NCBI GenBank assembly: GCA_964017195.1
Contig: OZ024892.1
Coordinates: forward strand, 20,514,889 to 20,578,888
DNA from: Siderastrea radians
Taxonomy: Eukaryota; Cnidaria; Anthozoa; Scleractinia; Rhizangiidae
Direction of reading: 5' to 3'
DNA length: 64,000 bases
The notes below the pieces were generated by a model. It saw nothing but the letters and a program-made list of their open reading frames with translations, ran no database searches and was not told the DNA's origin. Both the position numbers and the translations under genes were made by a program. This document shows positions 47,801 to 59,556 of the stretch, in pieces. Every line of letters starts with the position of its first letter. The first letter of the stretch is position 1.

Positions 47801-50800
47801 TAAAAGCATGGCAAACATATTTATTAATTCATGTACAGTATAATTAAGTTCACTGATTTACCTGAGTGTGTAAAATTTGCATATTATTTTATTTTTTGTA
47901 ATCTAGCAAACAAAGCTGGAAAAACTACCCAGAAGTCATCCCCATCCCAGCAAAAACAAAAGCGATTGGATTCTGATGATGATTTTGTTGCTGGCGAGGA
48001 TAAGCACGATGATGATGGCCGAGATGAATTACCTTTGAGGCAACAAGGAAAGGGAAAAACAACTTTACCAAAGAAGCGTTCATCCACTGACTTGCAGTGG
48101 GACAGTGATGATGACATTGCACCCGGCAGACACAAAAAAACTAAAAAAGTATTGAGTGAGAGTGATGATGAGGATGAACCTCTGCAGTCTACCAAGAAAA
48201 AGGAAGTTGTCAAACCTGTTCTGCCTGTTTTGAAGGATGAATCAAGTGGCAGTGATGAAGATGTGAAACCTGCTTCCACAAAGGTGCACAACAGTAAATG
48301 TTCTGTCATACATTGTTCACAAACAGCTGTATGTGTAATTGTTTTCATCAAGCATTGTGGTAGTTTAATTAAGTGTTTTAAAAGCTGTTGACATCAAGGA
48401 TTGTCTTACAGTGTATTTTAAGTGCTTAATTTGTGGTTTACTAACTAAGTGATATTTGGTTGTTGATTGTCCAAAGTTTGATTATTTTATGGTAATCCTG
48501 GATTAAAAGTTAACCAAGGTTTCTGCAGTGTAGACGTTGACTTATTTCTCCTGTTTCAACTGAATTTACAGGAAAAATCTACAGGAATCCAAGTTGCTAT
48601 ATTAAAGCTGAATTAAATTGATGCTAACCTTGAGGTGATCTTTTTTAACAGAAAAGTGCAGATAGAAAAACACCAGAGAAAGATGAGAGTACAACTTCCA
48701 AGCTTCCACCATGTCCATATGGAAACAAATGTTACAGGTACTGACATGCTGTAATCCTATGTATCATTTTACTAAGCAGTTTATTTACATGTAGTGAAAT
48801 CACCAAGGATTGCCTTATTGTTTTTTAAAGTGCTTTTCTGTTTTTTTTTTCTCTTAGTTGCATGAGGGGGGGGGGGGGGTCATTAGCTTGTGTGAAGCAC
48901 CTCTACTCTGTATGGTGTAACATATTTTGTTGGTCAAAATTCTTTTCATTGCTAATTTGGACATACTGGCAGGCTTGCATAAAAATCATGCTGCCTGTCT
49001 GATTTACATTGTTTTTCACGTTTTTTGGGCAGATAAAAAGTGTGTTCTTTTCACAGGAAAAATCCAGTACATTTCAAAGAGTATTCACATACTGACAAGG
49101 ATAGCAAGGCTGATGATGATGATGATGGTGGTGATGATGATGATGATGAAGCTCTAGGTGATGGCAGTGATGACCGACCTGAGTGTCCTTATGGCACCAG
49201 CTGTTACAGAAAGAATCCTCAACACAAACGGGATTTCAAACATAACAAGGCTCCTGGTAGGAGGCTGTTGCTGTGTTATTCTTGATCCAAGCCTGGGGTA
49301 GCTGACTTCATTAGTGACCATTTCTTCCCTACTTTGACTTTTAACTAGTGTTGTAACAGATTTACGTGTATTCATAATTATTTGACCTGAACACTCTAGA
49401 AAGGAGGAAACAAACCAAAAAACCAAACAAAACTTTAACAAACAAACAAACTTCAAGTTTAAGTTGTGGCAGCTAAAATCAAACCTCTCCATGGAAAAAA
49501 TAATATTTGATGTAAATTCCCTTTCCTTTAGAGCAAATGGTTTTTTATTCTTAATATCTAAGCCATAATTAATTTAACCAATGAATGTTCAGTCAAATGT
49601 GAGAGTTAAAAATGGAAGCAGGATACATGGTCAAAAAGGTGTTACTTAATATTACTACCACTCATTGCAATGTTAATGCACTCATGTCACTTTTATTTAT
49701 AATTTCATTAATTCACAGAGTTAAAACTTAATAAGTCAGAGCAAATGTCGCTAAGGTCTGAGCATAATTGGAAATGGTCAAAATAAACTTCCCTTCATTT
49801 TTTGTGCGAAGTTAGTCCTTGAGGTGGAAGTAATCATGGTGGTATTTTTTTCATTTCGTGTAATAAACTGAACCTGGTATCAGGGGGGGAAGTTCATGCC
49901 CAAAAATGCATTTTTTGGCTGTTTTAGTCCCTGAAAATTGACATTTTGTTAGCTGCTTTTTTTCAAAGCACAGCAGACTGGTTGAAATTCTGTTCACATC
50001 CTAGCAATCTATCATCCTTCTGCTTAACAAAAATGTCAATAGATTTTTTCTTTGTTCCTGTGGGGACCCCTGGCCCTCTGTTCTTTGTAAGGGGGGGAGG
50101 GGAACTCTACTTTTGAAAAACTGAAAATCAGACATCTTTGACTAAGAAAAAATCTAACTGGTATTCATATTTTGATTAAATTCGAAATTGTAAAGAAATA
50201 TAGGATCCTTTCTTAATCTTTTGATGCCTAAAAGTCGGCGGGTACTCAAAGGAATTTTTGCAGAGCACGTGATTTAAAACATGCACCTTAGGCAAAATGA
50301 CAAATTATTTTCAACTATTTTAAGTGGCCTCTAATGTCAGAATTTAAGGAATACTGCAGCAGTTATAAACCATCATGCTGTTTCTTTATCATCTATAGAT
50401 TGCTATATATTATTTCACTTTTTTAGATTAATATTACACAAATTGAGAAAAATTACTTTTTAAACATCACACTCTCGTTGGGGACTGTTAATTTATGCAA
50501 AACAGACACTCAGTTAACTGGTTGAGAAAACCACAAAATAAACTGGACAGCTAGTCGACTAAACTAGGAAAATAAGATTTATAAGAAGCAATTGTTGTCT
50601 GACATACCGTTTTGTACAGTAATCAGTCCAAGAGCGGCCTTAGAACCAACCCCAAGTCAGGCCGAATTCAGAGATCCTTGAAAGCTCCACTTCGGTCACG
50701 ACGATTGTTATCGCCAGATCAAGAGTTCAGTTCTCATCCCTGCAGCAGCCACAAATGGTTTCATTACAAGGATATTCTCTCCAGTTTGCTGCAACGGCAC

Positions 50801-53800
50801 CAGCAGATCAACCAAAACACTGCAAACGGCTCTCAGAGAAGCAAACATCACTCGATACTCCACCAATCCTGCCGTCACCACCCTGCTGGATTTCGTGACA
50901 TGAGTGCTTCGGGTTTTTCCGGTATCCATTTTTGTCACGCTGTTCAGAAATTAATACTATATTAAGTCAACTGGCAAGTTCTTTCGAATTTTAAGCAAGC
51001 TCAAAGTATTTAACTATCACATTATATCATAACTTACTTCTTACTCGTACACGAGAATTGAACAATTGAATGTTTACCATTGTTTGGTGTACCGCTGACC
51101 GCAATCTCATTGCTTATCGCAGCAGCCGGAGGAGTGCTCAGCTGTAGCTTTTTTCTTCGGCTCTTTCACCCAGCTCTTTGATGTTCATTTTCTGAAATTC
51201 TTCAGTCTTCATTAAAGGGGAAAAGGTTTTTTTTTCCATGTTGGACATTTTTCTAAAGTAGGAGATCACTTGCTGGGGAGTTAAAAATCAGATAGTGGAG
51301 ATGCCCTCATTGTCTTCATTTGTAGCTTTCCTTATTCGCCTTTGCGACATTTTCTGGGTTTGCTTTCATCTCTGTCTCCCCCCACCCCTTCTTAAATTAA
51401 TTTAGAAAATCTTTCTTGTTTTCGTTAAAGGATCATCTTGACTCATTTGACTTACAATGTAAGAGCCCATGCATCCCTGTGCCAATGTATGTTGGCCTGG
51501 TAGGGTTTCATTGAGGTTTTTGAGTGATGGCTTTGCTTTAAGACCAGTTCCTGCAGCCTGCATGCGTTAAGCCCTCATTTTCGCTTTATTATACATTGAT
51601 TTCCCATCAGGTCGAAGCGTGTGATCTCCAGTTTCAATATGTTGCCTCAGTGACGAAGATTGGAAGTATGTTTTCACACATCCATCCACTGGGCATGACA
51701 ACAATGAGGTGACCTTCTGGGATTCCTATTCTGAAGATGTATTATGGTGGTCACTGTCCTCTCCATGAAATTCTTCATCCTCATCTTCAGAATCACGGGC
51801 TCCTTCGTGACTTGTCGTTTGTTTTGAGAAGGGCACAAAATCTCCACTTGCCGGAGAGCTGCCTTGCTGATGATGGTGGAGTTCTCTGTGGTCTTCTTAC
51901 CTTTAATATTCTTTCCTTATTAAATCACAATTTAAAATCATAAGCGAAAGTAAGCATGTTTGCCTTAGCTAGCAGTCCGCTTACCAGGCTTGCTTGCTTG
52001 CTTGCTTGTATATGTACAGTAGCCAACATAAATAGATTTAAACTCCATTTAAAAAGGTGACTAGGATGGTGATCAGAAGTTTTCTAGGGCCGGGTAAAGT
52101 TACTGCACATGTAGTATCCCTTATTATAAGGTTTATTTTCAAAATTGGCAGAAGAACTTTGCATTGCATTACAAGCAGTGTTATTAAAAACATTTCCATC
52201 TTAACATTTTGGGGGAAATCAGAGATGTGTCTACAAGTTTACATTCCTTGAGACAATCCTTACAGGTTCCTAGTCCCAGGGGGAATGGGATACTCTATAA
52301 AGTTTTATACGAGGAGTCTCCGCCCGGAGGTTCCAACCCTTACCCTTAAATAAACTAATTTTACCAAATTGATACCTTTTTGTACACCTAGAGCAAAATT
52401 GCACCCCTTTCTTATATTATACCCTTAGGGTAAGCCAAGCCGATTTTGTGACCCTTTCATGTACTAAAATGGGAATTTTCCCTACCCCTTGTAGTAGACT
52501 GCGAGCTTAAAAAGGCACCCCTTTCAGGCGAAGCCTCCCTGTATAGCCCCCTCCCCCCCGGCCAAAGAAAAAATGACTTCGCAGACACTACAGTTGAGCA
52601 TGCCTCCGGCTGCTGCGATAAGCAATGAGATATGCGGTCAGCGGTACACCAAACAATCGTAAACATTCAATCGTTCAATTCTCGTGTATGAGTAAGAAGA
52701 ATGTTATGAAATAATTTAATGTGATAGTTAAACACTTGCAACTTGCTTAAGGGAACGCGTCCAAATATCGGCATCGATTCCGACCGATTCCGATCAATCG
52801 GTGTCCGATTTTTTCCGTTTCCGATAAAGGGTTGACCCGATTCTATCGGTGCCGAATGAAACGGAATCGGAAAAAACCATCGGGTCAATTTTCGGCATCG
52901 GAAAAAAGGTCAAATTATTGCAGTCACGACAGACCCCACAATATGTGTTTATACACGAACAATTTGTAGCAAGTTACTGTTTGTATCAAACAGAAATTTT
53001 GAGGCCGCCATGCACGCACAAATTGTATTATTTCTGAAGCACGTTTGAGTCGGTATTAAAGCTTAATTTAGAGAAGAAAACGAAAAATGTAAACTCAAAC
53101 TGTAAACTGTAAACACAGGCCGATTGAGTTTACACTTGGAGTATTGTTTGCAAAACCAATTTTAAACTTACGTTTTCGCAGCATCAGTCCACAGAATACT
53201 GTCAGTTCCGTGTGTAATTCAACAGGATCGCTGTTCATCATTCATCAAATGGTATCGTACATGAATATCACCAGTTCGGCAGTTGAAATAAATCAGGAAA
53301 TACAGTAACCCGAAATCGCGTTCACTTCAGTGCTGCTTGATGTAGTCTCTTCGAGGTAAAACAAGCTATTTACACAACGTATATTTTGCGTAATTTATTT
53401 TTCAGGCGGCAAATAAAAATGTTTTGTATGTCCAGGACGAGATAAACATGCAGGGCGCCGCGGCTGAGATTAGATATCTCGCGACCGTCCCAAATTTCTT
53501 GTGCATATATAAAGACATTGACAGGAAAGGGAATTGCCACAAACCAAGTCCAAATTAGTTACCATAAACTGCGATCCCAATTCAGTATATTTTATCCAAA
53601 ATGAACAAACTAGCCATAATTTGGATCCGTTCGCGGTGAAAGTAATGAAATGTGAAATGCGGTGATGTTTTGAAAGGTCACTATAAAACAATGTTGGAGC
53701 AATTATCATCTATTGAGTGTGGGGTGAAATCCCTCGGTATCGATGAAGGTTTGCCCAGTTTGAATGGTAAAAGCCCACCTTTGTGCCCTTTTGGTTGTAG

Positions 53801-56800
53801 GTACGTGTTTTCATCTAAAGCGGATGCAATACATCACTGCCGCTTAATGGATCATTCAGCGGCGAGAAAGTGGAGATCACAGCTCCCGAAGTTTGTGTAG
53901 CTCAGTCTTCGCGCGACTGCACGATTTGATTAAGTTTCTTTTCTGGGGTTTTGTGGGTGATTAGCTTATTGTAAGAAGCAATGAAAATAAACTTAACAGA
54001 AGAAAAGTTCACTGCAAAATATGCTTCATTACTTTTAAGCTTGTTCCAATGCCCTAACCTTTAGTGACACGTAATTTCAAATCCCTTTATCTCTGTAAGT
54101 TACCGTATTTTTTCGGTTACAAGGCGCACCGTTTTTTTCGCAAAAGTCCGTATTTCTGTCCAAAATTATCGCTAAATTTGGGGTGCGTCTTTATATAGAC
54201 AAATATTTTCCGGCAGCAGATTCGAAAGATCTCGACTTTTCAGTATAATTACGCTACAAACTGAAACATTGTTGGTCGTTGACTTTTCTGCAACATTCCG
54301 CTTTAATTCTGCAACATCAACATTTCACTTAAATGCGAGAACATTTTTAAAAAAGAAACTGAAGCGACAGAACGGTTTGAGAAACGACATGATAGCGCAT
54401 TTTCAAAACAAAGCCGTATTTGCATACAGTGCGTGCTTGAAAGCACGTGCTCAGTAACATGATACCATCACGTATTCGACAAATGCAACATCTTTTTTGT
54501 TAGACAACATTGTTGGATTGTTCAAAAAAGGAAACCTACCTTCTTCATCTACCCAGTGACACTTTAATTCTAGGGAACACCTGTATTTTAAGTTGTTGAA
54601 TCGTTTTAAAGATGACTTTCAGGGCGAGTTTTACGCCATTCGCCATCACTACTCGGAACTTATCGCCATCGGCACCGCTTGTTCTCGGCACTTTTCTGCT
54701 CTCAGTAAATTCTAGCATTCTTGCTTTACGTTGGCAACTCGAAACAAATCAGCACTAACTGAAGATGTAAGGCATTTCAGTGTGACATTTTCAGCTTTTG
54801 TTTATGTGTGACAATACCGCTTTCATTTAATTAACGGAAACCTGTGCACTTGTCTTAATGCAAAAGACTGTTATGCTGTTGCTTACAATCTCGGTTTCAG
54901 TTAGCTTAATATCAGTGAATTCAGTTGTGACTGGAATAAACTTGAGAAACATTTTTTCCAGAGTTCGGGGTGCGTCTTATAACCGAGTATTTTAGTGATA
55001 TTTTCAGTTTGAAAACTTTGCATGATTGAGTTGCGAAGTTTGGGGTGCGTCTTATAGCGAGTGCGCCTTCTATTAAAACCGAAAAAGTACGGTAGTTTGC
55101 TGCTGAAATTGAACATTGACGTCTCTTTTTCAATGAATTTAGCTTGGTGTTTTGGTGTGTAACACGGCCGTCACAGGGGTAAACAAACTTAACTATGGTG
55201 TATATAAAATATTTTTTGAAAACGCATTTCATTACAAAAAATTCTTGCGAAATGTTTCCGCTCAAGCTGTCAAGGGTCTGGACATAAAACAGACATGCCC
55301 AGTTTAAGGACCCTTCTCGGGCTGCCACACGAGTACGGTGCGGTATAGACAATCTTTGCTTTACATAAAATCGTCCGCCAAGTTATGGGACAGTTAAGTA
55401 ACTGCAAGCTGAAGTGTAGCGGTTTCTTTTCAAAGCTAACGTGGTGCGAAATTATCGACGACCCAAATCTTACTTTTACAGCTTTTAGAAGTATAGAAGT
55501 ATAAAAAGTTGAAAGTTAGGTAACGTCACAACAGAGAACGGAATATTTAACAAAACAAATCAAGTAAGTATACTAAAGTAGACTACTATGTAGCGTTTTC
55601 CATCAAATTTTCAGACTACAGTTTCTTAATTTCAGAACGGAAATGAGTTTTAACGCAAAGAACATTATTGGATCGTGCTTCAAGCGCTCTTTCTCTGCGT
55701 TCCGTGACCAAGATATTTCAGGTTTATAATATTTTACGTGACGCATCGGATCGGGAGGTCAAGTCTTTCCGATTAAATCGGCACCGATCTCATCGGAATC
55801 GGAACGGCACTCAAGGCCCAGCCAACACATACCGATTCCGAACAGTCGGGAAATTGATCGGTACCGATTCCGATCATCGGATTCCCGCCCGATATTTGGA
55901 CGCGTTCCCTAAAATTCGAAAGAAAAAGCCGGTTGACTTAAAATATTATTTCTGAACAGCGTGACAAAAATGGATACTGGAAAAACCTGAAGCACTCATG
56001 TCACGAAATCCAACATGGCGGTGATGGCAGGATTGGTGGAGTATCCAGTGATGTTTGCTTCTCTGCCAGGCTGCATTTTGTGTAGGTTTCCCGGAAGATC
56101 TTCTACGTGGGTTTCCAAATCGCTCGGCGTACTGGCGTACGATCGTGGTCTTTGGCGTAAAGCAGTGTAGGACCAAGCCAGCACGGCGTAGGAGGGTGTA
56201 AGGCTTGGATAAATTCTGCTTGTTAAAATGGCTTATTCTGCCTGCCAGCAGTGCTCGTAAAAATCGCTAAATCTGCTCAAAATTCTGCTCGAAATTCTGC
56301 TCGGACACCCTCACTCTACTTGAATTCTGCTCGTTACCCGAAAAATTTTCAGCCCTTCGGGCCTTATGTATTTTACGCAAAATAATTAATATGGAAGGGA
56401 GCCTGGGCCTGACCCCTTAGTACTAGCAAAATTGTAATTCATCTAACTTTATATCACTGATATTAGACGAAACAGTGGATTGTGTGTATCTTCGGCGTGG
56501 GACATACACGGAATGCACCCTGGCTTCTCTGGGAGATGTTTGTAATGTTTTGGTTGATCTGTTGGCGGTTGCAGCTAACTGGAATGAAACCATTTGCGGC
56601 TGCTGCAAGGATGAAAACTGAACTCTTGAACTGGTGATAACAATCGTCGTGACCTTGCAGGATCTCTGAATTTGGCGCGACTTGGGGTTGGCTCTAAGGC
56701 TGCTCTTGAACTGATTACTACATACAAAACAGTATGTCAGACAACAATTGCTCCTTATAAATCTTATTTTTCTAGTTTAGTCGACTGTCCAGTTTATTTT

Positions 56801-58055
56801 TGTGGTTTTCTCAACCGGTTAACTGAGTGTCTGTTTTTGCATAAATTAACAGTCCCAACGAGAATGTGATGTTTAAAAAGTAATTTTTCTCAATTTGCAT
56901 AACATTAATCTAAAAAAGCGAAATAATAGCAATCTATAGATGATAAAGAAACAGCATGATGGTTTATAAATGCTGTAGTATTCCTTACATTCTGACAAGT
57001 GGCCACTTACATGTAAAATAGTAGAAAATTGGCATTTTGCCTATAAAGGTGCCTGTTTTAAATCACGTGCTCTGCAAAAATCCCTTGAGTGCCCGTGGAC
57101 TTTTAGGTATCAAAAGATTAAGAAAGGATCCTATATTTCTTTACAATTTCGAATTTGATCAAAATATGAATACCAGTTAGAATTTTTCTTAGTCAAAGTG
57201 TCTGATTTTCAGTTTTTCAAAAGTAGAGTTCCCCCCTTACAAAGAACAGAGGGCCAGGGGCCCCCTTGGGAACAAAGAAAAAATCTAATGACATTTTTGT
57301 TAAGAGGAAGGATGATAGATTGCTAGTATGTGAACAGAATTTCAACCAGTCTGTTGTGCTTTGAGAAAATTTTCAGGCACTAAAACAGCCAAATAATGCA
57401 GTTTTGGGCATGAACTCCCCCCCCCCCCCCGATACCAGGTTCAGTTTATTACGAGAATTATGAAAAAAAAACCCACCATGATTGCGTTCACCTCAAGGAC
57501 TGACTTCACACAAAAAAATGAAGAAAAGTTTATTTTGACCATTTCCAATTTTGCTCAAACCTTAGCAAGATTTGCTCTTAAAATCATAAATGAATAACAA
57601 AGTTAATAGTAACAGAATGTACAAAATTTGTCATTTGTTTTTAATACAATGTATTGATCAGAAATGCAGTTTTTTGCCTGAGCTTTTATTTCCAAGGGTA
57701 ACTTGAAGGAGCTGTAGCACTAATTGCTGCCCACCATAATCTAAATCAGCAATATTTTCTAAACAATAAAATAATCCTTTTTACTGCAGAATGCCCCAAA
57801 AGGAAGAGATCCAAGCACAAGAGTGTCCTTGATGATGCTAGTGACAATGAGGGGGGACCAAACACATATGATTACAATGACAGCTTTTTAGATGATGGTG
57901 ATAGCGATGGTAGTTACTCTGCAGGGTCTGATGACTCTGACTGGCAACCTCAAGGGGGCGATGATGATGATGACGATGATGATGAGGACGTTAATGAATT
58001 GTTAACTGAGGCACGTGGCTTCCTCCGCAGCAAGAACATGACGAAACCTGTATGA
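44860..58055 (+). CDS. APLF: Aprataxin and PNK-like factor (APLF)
   Basis: DNA-repair scaffold of non-homologous end joining. Nine exons: 44860-44952, 45047-45118, 46023-46290, 46673-46800, 47048-47234, 47907-48283, 48652-48737, 49057-49256, 57790-58055; joined length 1677 nt, 558 residues (human 511). An N-terminal FHA domain (about 1-100; GRGPFLG, KRVSRSHAELE) would bind phosphorylated XRCC1/XRCC4. Residues 209-217 (TRKLPSWLI) match the Ku-binding motif. Two PBZ fingers follow: 396-415 (CPYGNKCYRKNPVHF, then H415) and 447-466 (CPYGTSCYRKNPQHKRDFKH), which bind poly(ADP-ribose). The tail is acidic (about 485-545; SFLDDGDSDGS, DDSDWQP) and ends EDVNELLTEARGFLRSKN, like the human histone-chaperone domain. 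Serine/acidic blocks (LDSDDDF, SDDEDEP) in exon 6 look like CK2 sites. All introns are GT-AG. Confidence 0.95.
49738..51200. repeat. Left arm of a large inverted duplication in APLF intron 8
   Basis: Reverse-complement match to 52560-57578 in the same order along its whole length, for example AGAGCAAATGTCGCTAAGG outside and GCAGCAGCCGGAGG inside. Arms differ by many substitutions and short gaps, so the duplication is old. A weakly coding-like minus frame lies at 50708-50938. Confidence 0.8.
51235..51905 (-). pseudogene. Decayed cnidarian C2H2 zinc-finger protein gene in the inverted-repeat loop
   Basis: Minus-strand fragments appear in order: an acidic stretch (HEGARDSEDEDEEFHGEDSD), a zinc finger at about 51621-51699 (CPVDGCVKTYFQSSSLRQHI, ending GDH), a KANPENVAK/RKATNEDNEG region, and FLTPQQVISYFRKM at 51241-51287. 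From memory, this resembles a repeated family of anthozoan zinc-finger proteins. Stops and frame changes between the blocks show it is dead. Confidence 0.6.
53652..53900 (+). CDS. Hypothetical small C2H2-like zinc-finger ORF inside the Harbinger-like element
   Basis: An 82-codon frame ends CPFGCRYVFSSKADAIHHCR, then LMDHSAARKWRSQLPKFV. The Cys/His spacing resembles a single zinc finger. It may be a captured exon or part of the element's own gene. No upstream regulatory signal was recognised. Confidence 0.3.
   Translation: MKCGDVLKGHYKTMLEQLSSIECGVKSLGIDEGLPSLNGKSPPLCPFGCRYVFSSKADAIHHCRLMDHSAARKWRSQLPKFV
54101..55094. mobile_element. Inverted-repeat element nested within the Harbinger-like element
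   Basis: It starts TACCGTATTTTTTCGGTTAC and ends with the near-inverse AAAACCGAAAAAGTACGGTA. GGGGTGCGTCTT occurs three times inside (near 54180, 54967 and 55042). No coding region was recognised. Confidence 0.6.
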
Positions 58056-58466
58056 TGCTCAGTAGGGTCTGAAGATGGACTGGTACATCAGGGCTTGACA
58101 AAAACTTGAAAAAAAATTCTCAGATTTTACCCATTTAATGGGCAAGCATTAGTGTACGTTTTCCCGTGTGAGGTCACTTTTGTGTGATGTCCCTTTTTTG
58201 AACATTTGATGTATAATGGTCAAATGTGCGTTAAATTCAAGTTGCCAGACTTGCACTGTAAGTATTTTTGGTGGAGGAGTCTGCTTGGCCCTTGCCTTTC
58301 CATGGTAACTTGCCGAACTTCAATATCTACCTATCTTGAAACCCAGATGGGATTTCTGTTGAGCCCTGGACAATGTACATATTGTGCAATCATCCAGATG
58401 AGAATAGTCCTGGCTGGATACAAAATGTTCTTGGTGACATCAACTGACCGTTCACAAATAGATGAG

Positions 58467-58599
58467 AATAAAGGTTGTTTGTTATTCTCATAGTTTATTA
58501 AGTTTTCTACACTAACTACACTAACAACATTCACTAGTTACACCTTATCATCTCTCCTCACCACAGTCAAAACAGGAAAGCATTCCCTCAAAGAATAAA
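58467..58599 (+). promoter_or_regulatory. Possible poly(A) signals of APLF
   Basis: AATAAA occurs at 58467-58472 and 58594-58599, about 410 and 540 bases past the APLF stop. Either could end the transcript; the motif is common in AT-rich DNA. Confidence 0.3.
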
Positions 58600-59556
58600 A
58601 AGTATACTAGTAGATTACAGTGATCTCATTATTCATTAATTTTATTTTGATAAATTTGTGTGGTGGGTACGTTGCAGTCTGACAGGTTTCCTGATTTGCA
58701 AAACCTGCCTTCTGACGAAATCCAAGATTGTTAAATTTTTCTTTCTGTTAGTCCATGCAATCAACTTCTTACACTCCTAGCAGCGTGAATGCTAAAATGT
58801 TTTTTGTGTGTGTTCTGACTTGATTGAAAAAGCCGGTAAGGGATAGAAAAGAGAAGAATAAATTTAAGCATATGACTGTTGGATGCAGATCAGAAAACCT
58901 CTCAAATTCTAACCTTACATTCAGCCTCTCAAATTCTAGCCATGTATGAGATCATGAATTGAGCAGTTATGAAAATTTAGCTTTAAGACTGAGTTTTTCT
59001 TTTAAAATAAAAACTGAAGTCTTCGTTTTTGGAGTGCATCATGGAAACGAATAATGTATTGACATCAGTTCTGTAAAATAATACAGCTGGTGTACAATTA
59101 GGCTCGATTACCAGCCGCTTTTCGGGAAACGAGCCTGCCCTCCTCCCCCAAAGAGACAAAGACCAGTCTCGAGAGAGCGGTGGAAATCGAACCTAGTGTA
59201 CAATCAACTTCATTTTTTTCATTCTTGGCAGGAACACTTCTCCTGTTTTGATTGTAAAAAGCTATGTGTTCAACATTACGTGGATTATTGGCAATGCTCT
59301 AAATCAAAGGATGTGATAGTCAAAGCAAGAACAAAAACAATAAATAAAATAACATTATACGGTAGTTGTAAATAAAACTGCAAACCATTAAGGTGTCAGA
59401 AAATAAAACTTCAGTTTGTTATTTGCAGCCTAGAAATTGAAAACATTATATACTTCTTTTATTTACAAAATTTCATTGTAAACAGTAAGCTAAAGTAAAA
59501 AGTTTTTTGTTTTTAAAAAAATGTTTCAAGGAAGGAATGTAAATTACAACTAGTAC

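Larger units (their letters stand above)
52751..55909. mobile_element. PIF/Harbinger-like element inserted in the right arm
   Basis: Ends are a perfect 21-bp inverted repeat starting GGGAACGCGTCCAAAT. It is flanked by TAA on both sides (52748-52750, 55910-55912). The left arm near 50990 preserves the empty site GCTTAAAATTCG with a single TAA, confirming a 3-bp target duplication as in Harbinger elements. CCGATTCCGAT-type motifs repeat near both ends. No transposase domain was seen. Confidence 0.75.
52560..57578. repeat. Right arm of the inverted duplication, interrupted by insertions
   Basis: Matches 49738-51200 on the other strand, split by the element at 52751-55909. A second block of about 450 bp (about 56077-56530) is absent from the left arm and is bounded by AGAGAAGC-type direct repeats, so it may be another insertion or a deletion on the left. 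Confidence 0.78.
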
